Part shown: positions 33,090 through 40,203 of the stretch, piece after piece | How positions within the stretch are numbered: the first letter of the stretch is position 1 | Layout: every line of letters starts with the position of its first letter | DNA from: Ornithinimicrobium murale | GTDB lineage: Bacteria > Actinomycetota > Actinomycetes > Actinomycetales > Dermatophilaceae | Assembly (NCBI RefSeq): GCF_003352835.1 | Contig: NZ_QLVD01000019.1 | Coordinates: 310,001-374,000, forward strand | Reading direction: 5' to 3' | Length of the DNA: 64,000 nt | Notes under the pieces: model-generated | Database searches by the model: none | Told to the model about the DNA's origin: nothing | The model's input: only the letters and a program-made list of their open reading frames with translations | Position numbers and translations under genes: made by a program

Positions 33090-33802
33090 CCGCCACAGCA
33101 CAGACCGACGACCCGACAGTCTCCCTGGATGCTGCGGCGAGCCTGGCCGGCATCACCCGCTCGCACCTGTGGGCACTGGTGGAGCGCGGCGAGATCGAGA
33201 CCACCCAGGTCCGTGGCCCCACCCGCATCTGCCTCTCCACGGTCGGGTCGCTCAAGACCCAGCTCGCCGATGACAGCGCCGAGTTGCGTGAGCGCCTGGC
33301 CGAACTGCCTGAGCTACCTGAACTGACCGAGGAGACCACCACCGTGACCGCAGACGTTCGCCCCGGCTGGGACACCTACTTCCTAGGGATGGCTAAGGCC
33401 ACAAGCGCCCGGGCCGACTGCCACCGTCGCAAGGTCGGGGCCGTCCTGGTCGATGAGGCCCGTCGGGTCATCTCGGCCGGCTACAACGGTGCGCCCTCAG
33501 GGGTGCTGGGCTGCCTCTCCGGTGGCTGTCCCCGCGGGAAGCTGACCTACGAGCAGGTCGCCGGCCTGTCCGACTACGACTCGGGGGCTGGACGCTGCGT
33601 CGCTTTGCACGCCGAAGTCAATGCGGTGCTGTATGCCGCCCGTTCGACCCGCGGGGCCACGATGTACATCAACCACGAGCCGTGCGGTCCCTGCCTGCGG
33701 ACGATGGCCGGCGCTGGTATCGCCCGAGCGGTCTGGCCCGAGGGTGAATGCGACCCGGTGGCCGAGCACGTGAACCGGACCGGGACAGGGGCACCGCAGT
33801 GA
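33086..33802 (+). CDS. HTH-dCMP deaminase fusion
   Basis: Residues 11-60 (SLDAAASLAGITRSHLWALV, EIETTQVRGPTRICLSTV) repeat the excisionase-type HTH of the upstream gene. From about residue 92 a complete deoxycytidylate deaminase follows: CHRRKVGAVLVD, GYNGAPSG, the zinc site HAEVNAVL, and PCGPCLRTMAGAGIARAVW. It makes dUMP from dCMP, feeding ThyA. An in-frame GTG at 33344 behind GGAG could also give the enzyme alone. The fusion suggests either DNA-bound deamination or a regulator sensing nucleotides. Confidence 0.85.
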   Translation: MTATAQTDDPTVSLDAAASLAGITRSHLWALVERGEIETTQVRGPTRICLSTVGSLKTQLADDSAELRERLAELPELPELTEETTTVTADVRPGWDTYFLGMAKATSARADCHRRKVGAVLVDEARRVISAGYNGAPSGVLGCLSGGCPRGKLTYEQVAGLSDYDSGAGRCVALHAEVNAVLYAARSTRGATMYINHEPCGPCLRTMAGAGIARAVWPEGECDPVAEHVNRTGTGAPQ

Positions 33803-34317
33803 ACCTGAACATCCGCGACGCCGTCACCCAGGACCTGCCCACCCTGGCAACGCTGCTGCTCCCTGCCGATGGCACCGAGAAGGACCGTGGCCGCCTGGAG
33901 GGACAGCTGGCGATGGAGCTGCGCCGAGAGGTCACACGCATGGTCGCCGAGGTGGACGGTGTCCTGGTCGGTGTCATCACCGTCAACAAGATCAGCGGGC
34001 CGCCAACTCGCTACCTCATCCACCACCGCGAGAATCCGATCGGCAACTTCGAGCTCGGCAGGTTATTCGTTCACCCGGCTTACCGGCGGCGCGGCATCGG
34101 CCGGGCACTGCTGGGCGAGGTGAACTACCTGGGTCGCATCCTGACCGCGCTGCGTCCACACGAGACGGTGGCCCAGTTCTTCCTGCGCTCCGCCGGACGG
34201 GTCGCCCACGGACGGTTCAACGTTCCCTCCGGCGCGGTGCTGGTGATGGCCCAGCGCCACACCGCGTGGTCCAAGCCACTTCGCACCACCGAGAAGATCC
34301 GCGCCGCCGCACAGTAG
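33799..34317 (+). CDS. GNAT acetyltransferase, 172 aa
   Basis: Acetyl-CoA-binding motif ELGRLFVHPAYRRRGIGRAL with the RxxGxG/A loop; preceding strands VAEVDGVLVGVITVNKI. The substrate is unknown. GTG 33799 overlaps the deaminase stop. Ends IRAAAQ because of the class II box at its 3' end. Confidence 0.75.
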   Translation: MNLNIRDAVTQDLPTLATLLLPADGTEKDRGRLEGQLAMELRREVTRMVAEVDGVLVGVITVNKISGPPTRYLIHHRENPIGNFELGRLFVHPAYRRRGIGRALLGEVNYLGRILTALRPHETVAQFFLRSAGRVAHGRFNVPSGAVLVMAQRHTAWSKPLRTTEKIRAAAQ

Positions 34318-34324
34318 GCAGGGC
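34308..34324 (+). promoter_or_regulatory. class II box before the tagged gene at 34325
   Basis: CGCACAGTAG then GCAGGGC then ATG; the TAG is the stop of the GNAT gene. Confidence 0.65.
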
Positions 34325-34897
34325 ATGAGCACACACATGACCGCCTCCGCTGAAACTGCCCGGGAAGCACACCGCGACCCCTCAGGCAAGTTCGGGCACC
34401 AGCCGGCCACCGAGTCCGACACCGACCTGACCACCGGCACCGACCTGGACCGCATCATCACCGAGCAGAGCCAGGAGATCGGTGAAGCCTCGACCATTCA
34501 CGAGGAGGCCACCAAGCGCCTGGTCAAGGCGTCCCTGATCAGTGCAGCGGCCATCATCCGCAAGGAGTACCCGAACGCCCAGACGATGGTCCTAGAGGAC
34601 AACGACGAGGGCGGGATCCACTGGAGCGCCAAGGACGCTGACGGCGACGAGATCGACGACCTTGAGGAGGACGATCAACTCCGCGACGAGCTGTGGGACT
34701 GCGCCAGTGGGGTCGAGATGAACCGTTCCCAGTACCTCGCGCCATACGCCAAGGGCCACGACCAATCCGACACCGGTTTCGTCTGGACGGGTGCCATCGA
34801 GGTTGACCACGACAGCGGGATCGTCGAGAGCATGGAGGTCGACATCGACGAGATGCTGACCCGCTTCGGACCGCGCCGCACAGTGAGCCAGGCATGA
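34325..34897 (+). CDS. tagged hypothetical protein, 190 aa
   Basis: Residues 12-32 are the shared tag (AREAHRDPSGKFGHQPATES). The rest is acidic and helical (TIHEEATKRLVKASLISAAA) with QTMVLEDNDEGGIHWSAKDA and DELWDCASGVEMNRSQYLAP. The 52745 protein has a similar DWYDCEDGIDCAVSQMSRNI segment, so the two bodies may be distant relatives. Unknown function. Confidence 0.6.
   Translation: MSTHMTASAETAREAHRDPSGKFGHQPATESDTDLTTGTDLDRIITEQSQEIGEASTIHEEATKRLVKASLISAAAIIRKEYPNAQTMVLEDNDEGGIHWSAKDADGDEIDDLEEDDQLRDELWDCASGVEMNRSQYLAPYAKGHDQSDTGFVWTGAIEVDHDSGIVESMEVDIDEMLTRFGPRRTVSQA
34877..34893 (+). promoter_or_regulatory. class II box before the tagged gene at 34894
   Basis: CGCACAGTGA then GCCAGGC then ATG, inside the 3' end of the preceding tagged gene. 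Confidence 0.6.
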
Positions 34898-35382
34898 GCA
34901 CCCAGACTTTCCAGGAGCACCAGCACCCGCGGGGGCCCCAAGGGCAATTCGCCACCAAGCCCGCGTCCGAGACCACCACCCGGCTCGCTCCGCCCGGCAA
35001 CGACCAGACCGTCATGACCGGGGCGCTGAACGACCTGGGGATTGACCGCTCATGCCTCCACACCGATGAGCAGGGCGTCTCGATTCAGCCGAACACCGAC
35101 ACCGGCATGGCGATCTACATCGACCGTGACGACGAGGGCTACACCGTCTACGCGAAGAGCTGGGGCGGGACCGGTCCGGACTCCTACGACAGCGACGACG
35201 AGCTCTACCGAGGCGAGAACCTGGACGCAGCTCTCGACAGTGCGTTCGCCCGCGCCGATGAGGCAGCCGAACACGGGTGGCCGGTCATGACCGAGCCCGA
35301 GCCCGAGCCCGAGTCTGGATCTTCTTCGATCTGGACCGGGAGCACCGCTGATCAGGGCGAGTACGACCCGCCTCCGTTCTGA
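34894..35382 (+). CDS. tagged hypothetical protein, 162 aa
   Basis: Residues 8-31 are the tag in its HPRG form (EHQHPRGPQGQFATKPASET). A beta-rich acidic body follows (MAIYIDRDDEGYTVYAKSWG) and a Glu-Pro repeat near the C-terminus (TEPEPEPESG). Overlaps the upstream tagged gene (ATGA). Unknown function. Confidence 0.6.
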   Translation: MSTQTFQEHQHPRGPQGQFATKPASETTTRLAPPGNDQTVMTGALNDLGIDRSCLHTDEQGVSIQPNTDTGMAIYIDRDDEGYTVYAKSWGGTGPDSYDSDDELYRGENLDAALDSAFARADEAAEHGWPVMTEPEPEPESGSSSIWTGSTADQGEYDPPPF

Positions 35383-35384
35383 TC

Positions 35385-35410
35385 AGCACTCTGCACGGGC
35401 CCGTTTGGGC
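35385..35410 (+). promoter_or_regulatory. repeated AGCACTCTGCA promoter-like element before the FtsK-like gene
   Basis: AGCACTCTGCA, 15 nt, ATGTTCAC; second copy of the element at 6973. No class I-III box precedes this gene. Confidence 0.45.
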
Positions 35411-37231
35411 ATGTTCACCTATGTGAGCACTTCCACGTCGTCGATCGAGCGAGCCCGGGTCAAGTTGCCGGACGGGTTCGACCCTGCGCGGCATGAGGCG
35501 GCGATGTGTAAGAAGGTGTCCGAGAGCACCGGCAAGGAAGGCTGGCGGCTGTCCTCGGTGGACGGTGAGCACGGCATCTTCATCCGGCACTCCGCAGTCA
35601 CCACGGTCACCAAGAAGGCCGACAGTTTCGACGTGAAGCTACCCGGCGGCACCAAGCCCGCTGACGGTGACAAGCTCGCGGCCTCCCTGGCGGACACCTA
35701 CTCCGACTACGGCGTGGTGATGACCAGGTTCGAGCCGTTCCTGGGCAAGGCGACGCTCTCGAAGATGACCGAGGACGCCCTGCGCTGCCGCGGTGCCGTC
35801 TCCACAGCTATCGGGGTCAAGCCCTGGGAGGTTCAGGTATCACCGACCTCTGACGGCGGGTTCAACCTGGGGCTACCGAAGACCTACGTCTCATCCAAGC
35901 ACTACGACAAGTTGGTCGAGGTCGCCACCGACGTGGTCGGCACGGTCGGCTGGCGGGTGAAGGTGAACCCGCAGACCCTGACCGCAACGTTCATCCCCGG
36001 CGACCCGCCGCTGTTCCCCAAGGCCATCCCGTCACCCATCAAGACCCTCGGCAATGGCGACGTCCAGATGACCCCACTGGGGGTGACTCTGCCCGAGGAG
36101 GGCGAAGGTGTCGGGCCGCTGGAGGTCATCGACTGGGCGGCCTCCGCGTGGGGCCTCGTCGCGGGGACGCCAGGCAGCGGAAAAACCGTCCTGCTCAGTT
36201 GGCTGATCGCTCAGCAGCTCGCGGACGGCGCCTCCGTCGCCATCATCGACGACTCCGAGAAATCGGTCGACTTCCTATGGGCCAAGCCGTTCCTACGGGA
36301 ACACGGCTGGGGCTGTGACTCTGAGGCCCACGCGGTGACCGCCCTGGCGCTCATCTACGAGGAGGGCAAGAAGCGCTCGAAGGTCCTGGCGGAGATGGGG
36401 ATTCCCAACTGGCTGAACATGCCAGCCAAGGACCGCTTCCAGCCGATCTTCGTGGTGGTCGATGAGTTGTCTGCCCTGACGGTGATGGACCCCGTGCCCA
36501 AGGGGGTGCCGAAAGACCACCCGATCGTCATGGAAATCAACCAGATGAACTTCCTGCGGGCACTCATCTCGCGGTTCGTCAACAAGATCATCGCCGAGCA
36601 GCGGTTCGTCGGGATCCGCATGGTGCTGTCCACCCAGGTCACCAACGCCTCCACGGGTCTGCCGCCGAGCCTCAAGAACAAGATCGGGCACCGTGTCCTG
36701 GCCGGGTCGAACCCGTCCAGGCCGGCGCGCAACCAGGCGTTCAACGACGAGTCAGGTGTCGTCGACGTCCCCGAGCACGTCAAGTCATCCGGTGCCCATG
36801 CCCGCGGTGTCGGGGTGGCCGATCTGGAGGGCCATGCCTCCGTGGTCTACAAGTCGTTCTACGCCGACGAGAAGGACTACGCCAAGAAGCTGACCGAGCT
36901 CGGGCTACCACTGAACAAGAAGGCGTCCCCGACCGGCGCCCAGGTGGCCGAGCACGCCCCTGACCTGTCCGAGTCGGAGGAGTCAGGCGTCCCAGACCGC
37001 GCCGAGGCGCCCCGCGGTGACCTCCCGCCCTCAGGCAAGCCCCTGCCGGCAGACTCGCCTTTCGGGCCCGGCCAGACACCGACCGACATCGACGGCAAGC
37101 CGTTGCGTGGTGCGGCCGCCGCTGCGAAGGCGCTGAAGGCACCTGCTGCACCGGCCGGAACCGGACCGATCTGCCCGGCTTGCGACAAGCCCATCGACCC
37201 GTCCAGCGGCGACTGTGGCTGTCGCTGGTGA
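35411..37231 (+). CDS. FtsK/SpoIIIE-type DNA translocase, TraB-like
   Basis: P-loop motor with Walker A GTPGSGKT (about residue 250) and Walker B FVVVDEL, followed by VGIRMVLSTQ and a conserved KIGHRVLAGSN segment. The N-terminal 230 residues are a distinct domain with no transmembrane helix visible. The C-terminus is Pro-rich and ends in a zinc-ribbon-like CPACDKP...CGCRW. Actinobacterial conjugative plasmids use a single FtsK-like protein to move double-stranded DNA between cells; some phages carry similar motors. No other transfer gene is obvious. Start ATG 35411; GTG 35423 is an alternative. Confidence 0.8.
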   Translation: MFTYVSTSTSSIERARVKLPDGFDPARHEAAMCKKVSESTGKEGWRLSSVDGEHGIFIRHSAVTTVTKKADSFDVKLPGGTKPADGDKLAASLADTYSDYGVVMTRFEPFLGKATLSKMTEDALRCRGAVSTAIGVKPWEVQVSPTSDGGFNLGLPKTYVSSKHYDKLVEVATDVVGTVGWRVKVNPQTLTATFIPGDPPLFPKAIPSPIKTLGNGDVQMTPLGVTLPEEGEGVGPLEVIDWAASAWGLVAGTPGSGKTVLLSWLIAQQLADGASVAIIDDSEKSVDFLWAKPFLREHGWGCDSEAHAVTALALIYEEGKKRSKVLAEMGIPNWLNMPAKDRFQPIFVVVDELSALTVMDPVPKGVPKDHPIVMEINQMNFLRALISRFVNKIIAEQRFVGIRMVLSTQVTNASTGLPPSLKNKIGHRVLAGSNPSRPARNQAFNDESGVVDVPEHVKSSGAHARGVGVADLEGHASVVYKSFYADEKDYAKKLTELGLPLNKKASPTGAQVAEHAPDLSESEESGVPDRAEAPRGDLPPSGKPLPADSPFGPGQTPTDIDGKPLRGAAAAAKALKAPAAPAGTGPICPACDKPIDPSSGDCGCRW

Positions 37232-37713
37232 GCACGATTGTCGTCGAGGTGCTCCGCCGTGAAGACCCCACCGGGTTCCGGCGAGCCCACCGGCTGGTCC
37301 GCGCCTACCTGAGCGGCCTGCACGGGGACCTGCGACCGAACAGGCTGACGCAGAGACACGCCCAGGTACTGCTCGACCTGGCATCCACCAGGAGGTCCGT
37401 GGTGGCACTGGCAAGCGTCGGTGACCGAGACGTCGGGGTGGCGCTGCTCTACCCGGAGCCTGACGTGGCTGAGCTGGCCGTTCTCTACACCGCCCCTGCC
37501 TACCGCCGCGCCGGGGTGGCGACCGCCCTCCTGCGTGAACTGCTCGGCCGTGACGTCTTCCCGGTGTCCGCGACCGTCGAGCAGCAGGACCGCGCGGCCA
37601 CCGCCCTGGCCGCCTCGCTCGACATCTACCCGACGTGTGTTCAGGAGCCGGGCCGTCTGCGATTCGAGCTGACCGCGCCACACCAACGGGGCATCGCAGC
37701 AACGAGGAGCTGA
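37228..37713 (+). CDS. GNAT acetyltransferase, 161 aa
   Basis: Strand DVGVALLYPEPDVAELAVLY then TAPAYRRAGVATALLRELLG is the acetyl-CoA-binding core. GTG 37228 overlaps the translocase stop (GTGA). The substrate is unknown. A class I box overlaps its 3' end (TAPHQRG). Confidence 0.7.
   Translation: MSTIVVEVLRREDPTGFRRAHRLVRAYLSGLHGDLRPNRLTQRHAQVLLDLASTRRSVVALASVGDRDVGVALLYPEPDVAELAVLYTAPAYRRAGVATALLRELLGRDVFPVSATVEQQDRAATALAASLDIYPTCVQEPGRLRFELTAPHQRGIAATRS
37676..37692 (+). promoter_or_regulatory. class I box before the gene at 37717, with a short leader
   Basis: CGCCACACCA then ACGGGGC then ATCGCAGC. The predicted +1 A is kept but no ATG is formed; a GAGGAG Shine-Dalgarno and ATG 37717 follow 24 nt later. 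Confidence 0.65.
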
Positions 37714-37716
37714 ACC

Positions 37717-38292
37717 ATGCAACTACCGACTGACCCGCGCCTCTACCTGGGCCTGCGCGTCGGGGTACTGGTCCTCTTGGCCGCCTGCGTGGTCTTCAGC
37801 CTCGAGTCTGGCAACCCAGACCTGGCGGCTCTCTGTCTCATCCTCGGTCTACTGCTGTGGGCGACAGTCCGATTCACACAGTCCCGCAGTTTCGCCCCTG
37901 CTCCGTCGTGGGCGGCTCGGTCACTGTTCTGGGTGGACCTCGTGGTCACCCTGACTGTCTTGGGCTACCTGGTCCAGCACGACCCGTGGGGTGTCGTAGC
38001 GGCTTTCGCCCTCGCAGGTGTCCTGGTCGGGTGCACCGGGGTCGCACTCGTCCGCGACCTCATCGCCCGAGCAGCCAGGCCCCGACACGTCGTCCGGTTC
38101 GTCCTGCTGGTGGCGGTCGTCGGGGGCACCGTCGCCTACATCCTGCGCGCCACCAGCGTCGGGTGGGACCTCGCCTGGGCCACACAGCTGCTCAGCCTCG
38201 CCGCCGCCTGCGCCTTCATCGGGGCTGGGCTCGGACTCCTCCTGCCACGTCCGCCACACCACCTTCCTGATACCGCCACGACAAGGAGCTGA
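37717..38292 (+). CDS. polytopic membrane protein, 191 aa
   Basis: Five to six hydrophobic helices (for example LGLRVGVLVLLAACVVFSLE, LFWVDLVVTLTVLGYLV, VVRFVLLVAVVGGTVAYIL). No transport or catalytic motif seen. Has a Shine-Dalgarno (GAGGAGC). Followed closely by the hydrolase-like membrane protein. Confidence 0.6.
   Translation: MQLPTDPRLYLGLRVGVLVLLAACVVFSLESGNPDLAALCLILGLLLWATVRFTQSRSFAPAPSWAARSLFWVDLVVTLTVLGYLVQHDPWGVVAAFALAGVLVGCTGVALVRDLIARAARPRHVVRFVLLVAVVGGTVAYILRATSVGWDLAWATQLLSLAAACAFIGAGLGLLLPRPPHHLPDTATTRS
38252..38268 (+). promoter_or_regulatory. class I box before the gene at 38298, with a short leader
   Basis: CGCCACACCA then CCTTCCT then GATACC. It lies in the end of the upstream gene; AAGGAGC and ATG 38298 follow. 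Confidence 0.6.
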
Positions 38293-38297
38293 CCACC

Positions 38298-39014
38298 ATG
38301 TGCATGGGCCGAACTCACGTCCTGATGACCGGGGCACTGGCGACACTGGCCGCCCAGCCGCTGGCCAACATCTTCCTGGACCGCAATATGAGCGCCGGTG
38401 AGGTCGTCGCGTTCGGCGCGGTCACCGCCGGGTACGGCCTGCTGCCTGACCTGGACCACCCGCAGGCCACCCTGGGGCGGGTACTGGGCCCGGTCACCAA
38501 GGCCATCGCCACCGTCACCGCCACCGTATCCGGCGGGCACCGCAAGGGCACGCACACCATCTGGGCGGCGATCCTGGCGGTGCTCGGGGTCACCTGGGTC
38601 GTCAGTCAGGACTTCGCTGCGCACCCGGAAGCCATCTTCATCTTCATCAGTCTCTTCCTGGTCGCGATGATCCTGCGCTTGGGCCCGAAGCCCCGCAGCG
38701 GCCCGGCTGAGTTGACCTACGCGGCCATCGCAGCGGCAGGGACGGCAGCCATCGTCTACTTCGTGCCAGTCGGTGGAGACGGGCTGTGGTGGCTCCCATT
38801 CGCCGTAGGGGCTGGCATCATCGGCCATGTGCTGGGCGACATCTTGACCACCGAGGGCGTCCCGGTCTTGTACCCGCTGTTCCCCAAGTTGGTCGTCAAG
38901 TTCCCGATCCTGGGCTCGACCGACAGCGCTCGTGAGCACGGGTTCGCCTGGGTCTGCACCGTCGCCTGGATGGGGGGCGCGTGGTTCGCGCTGTCTGGCG
39001 CGGGGCTGCTCTGA
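38298..39014 (+). CDS. YdjM-like membrane-bound metal-dependent hydrolase family (DUF457)
   Basis: Conserved metal-ligand motifs GRTHVLMTG, LLPDLDHPQA, HRKGTHTIW and GHVLGDILTTEGV lie among six to seven transmembrane helices, the layout of the YdjM/DUF457 family. The enzymatic substrate of the family is not settled; phospholipase-like activity has been suggested by homology. Shine-Dalgarno AAGGAG. Likely cotranscribed with the preceding membrane protein. Confidence 0.75.
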   Translation: MCMGRTHVLMTGALATLAAQPLANIFLDRNMSAGEVVAFGAVTAGYGLLPDLDHPQATLGRVLGPVTKAIATVTATVSGGHRKGTHTIWAAILAVLGVTWVVSQDFAAHPEAIFIFISLFLVAMILRLGPKPRSGPAELTYAAIAAAGTAAIVYFVPVGGDGLWWLPFAVGAGIIGHVLGDILTTEGVPVLYPLFPKLVVKFPILGSTDSAREHGFAWVCTVAWMGGAWFALSGAGLL

Positions 39015-39220
39015 TGAGCGATGGACTGCTCCACGCCGTTGGCTGGAGAGAGGGCCTCATTGACGACCTGGGGCGGCTGTTTCCCAGGCTGGTCAACAGG
39101 TTCCGGCCTGAGTCACCACGGTCCCTGTGCGGCGTCTCTCTTGTGGTCGACACACAACCCGATGGGCCGATTGCCAGGGTGCTGTGCCAGGCGTGCTTCC
39201 CGAAAGCCTGTGCCTCGTGA
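39014..39220 (+). CDS. hypothetical protein, 68 aa
   Basis: ATG 39014 shares a base with the upstream stop. Short, with LCGVSLVVDTQPDG and VLCQACFPKAC at the C-terminus (three Cys). Unknown. Confidence 0.5.
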   Translation: MSDGLLHAVGWREGLIDDLGRLFPRLVNRFRPESPRSLCGVSLVVDTQPDGPIARVLCQACFPKACAS

Positions 39221-39591
39221 CTCTGCCCATCCAGAGCCAGGAACGTCTGGCCGAGTTGGCTGCCCTAGAAGACGGTTGGCTGGACGGCTCGGGTCTGGCG
39301 GTCGCCGCGGACTGCCTGGACAGGGCAGCTAAGTTCATGGCCACCGACGGACACCTGCGACCTGAGCAGTACTCGATCTTTCCCACCGAGGACGGGGGAG
39401 TGCTGCTGGAGCACTTCGGCGAAGAGCTCTGCATCTCCATCGAGTTCTACCGGTCCGGCAACATCGACGTCTGGGCAGCGGACAGTGCGGCGTTCCTGAA
39501 GCGGAAGGAGACTCTGCTCGAGGTGACCGTCGACACAGTGACTGACGCCGCCGAACAGATCGGCTCGGCATCTTCTCAGTTAACTGGCTAA
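39217..39591 (+). CDS. hypothetical protein, 124 aa
   Basis: GTG 39217 overlaps the upstream stop. RLAELAALEDGWLDGSGLAV, then GHLRPEQYSIFPTEDGGVLL and LCISIEFYRSGNIDVWAADS, suggest a small alpha/beta protein found in scattered accessory regions. Function unknown. Confidence 0.6.
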   Translation: MTLPIQSQERLAELAALEDGWLDGSGLAVAADCLDRAAKFMATDGHLRPEQYSIFPTEDGGVLLEHFGEELCISIEFYRSGNIDVWAADSAAFLKRKETLLEVTVDTVTDAAEQIGSASSQLTG

Positions 39592-39607
39592 GCGATAAGA
39601 CACCGGG

Positions 39608-39624
39608 CGCCACACCAGGGGGTG
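39608..39624 (+). promoter_or_regulatory. class I box before the gene at 39657, with a leader
   Basis: CGCCACACCA then GGGGGTG then CAAGTAG; a GAGAGG Shine-Dalgarno and ATG 39657 follow. Confidence 0.55.
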
Positions 39625-39656
39625 CAAGTAGCGTTTCCACCCGAGAGGCCACCACC

Positions 39657-40133
39657 ATGCTGCAGAGCCTGCCGCAGTCTGTCATCGACACAGCCACTGG
39701 CATCCAGGGGCTCAACCTGGACCACACCTTCGAGGTCGAGGGCCACCCTGGCGTCTACGCCGGCTGGGGCTTCGACCAGGGGTTCGGTGACGTGTTCGAG
39801 CCCGAACTGTGGTTCGACCACCTACCCGACCGCAGCATGGCAACCATCATCTCGGTCGTGGCCCGCAACGAGGAGGCGGGTCGGATGTCTTTCGGTGTCG
39901 CCGACTCCCTGGAACAGATCCTCGAACGCCTGGCCTGGCTGACGACCGACGAGCAGGCTTACGCCCTGACCGCCAACCCTGTGACCCGAAAGGACAGTCC
40001 CGGCTTTCGGTGGCACAAGCACGGCCCCTACATCGGGGACTTTACCGACCGGGCCGAGCGCCTCGGCGACTGCAACCCGGCCATCGAGTCGGTCGTCACA
40101 TTCGCCGTCCACCAGTACCGCGACCAGTGTTGA
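39657..40133 (+). CDS. hypothetical protein, 158 aa
   Basis: Soluble alpha/beta protein (HTFEVEGHPGVYAGWGFDQG, ATIISVVARNEEAGRMSFGV, LEQILERLAWLTTDEQAYAL). No motif. One of the few genes on the element with both an upstream class I box and its own Shine-Dalgarno. Confidence 0.55.
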   Translation: MLQSLPQSVIDTATGIQGLNLDHTFEVEGHPGVYAGWGFDQGFGDVFEPELWFDHLPDRSMATIISVVARNEEAGRMSFGVADSLEQILERLAWLTTDEQAYALTANPVTRKDSPGFRWHKHGPYIGDFTDRAERLGDCNPAIESVVTFAVHQYRDQC

Positions 40134-40138
40134 CCTGC

Positions 40139-40182
40139 ATGTTTGTCATAGACCGAAGACATCTTCCGGTTATGACAAACAT
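40139..40182. repeat. 44-bp imperfect palindrome, operator or recombination-site-like
   Basis: ATGTTTGTCAT at 40139-40149 is the exact reverse complement of ATGACAAACAT at 40172-40182, with partly matching inner arms (ACCGAAGA / TCTTCCGGT). It lies just upstream of the class II box of the CCA-enzyme gene. A dimeric repressor operator or a recombinase core are both possible. Confidence 0.55.
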
Positions 40183-40186
40183 CGAC

Positions 40187-40203
40187 CGCACAGTTAGCAG
40201 AGC
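40187..40203 (+). promoter_or_regulatory. class II box before the CCA-enzyme gene
   Basis: CGCACAGTTA then GCAGAGC then GTG; the only class II copy with a GTG at +1. Confidence 0.6.

Noticed and set aside
34255..34264. CGCCACACCG inside the GNAT gene, similar to a class I box
   Set aside because: No start codon, no gene end and no Shine-Dalgarno-led gene follow at the expected distance; likely a coding coincidence.
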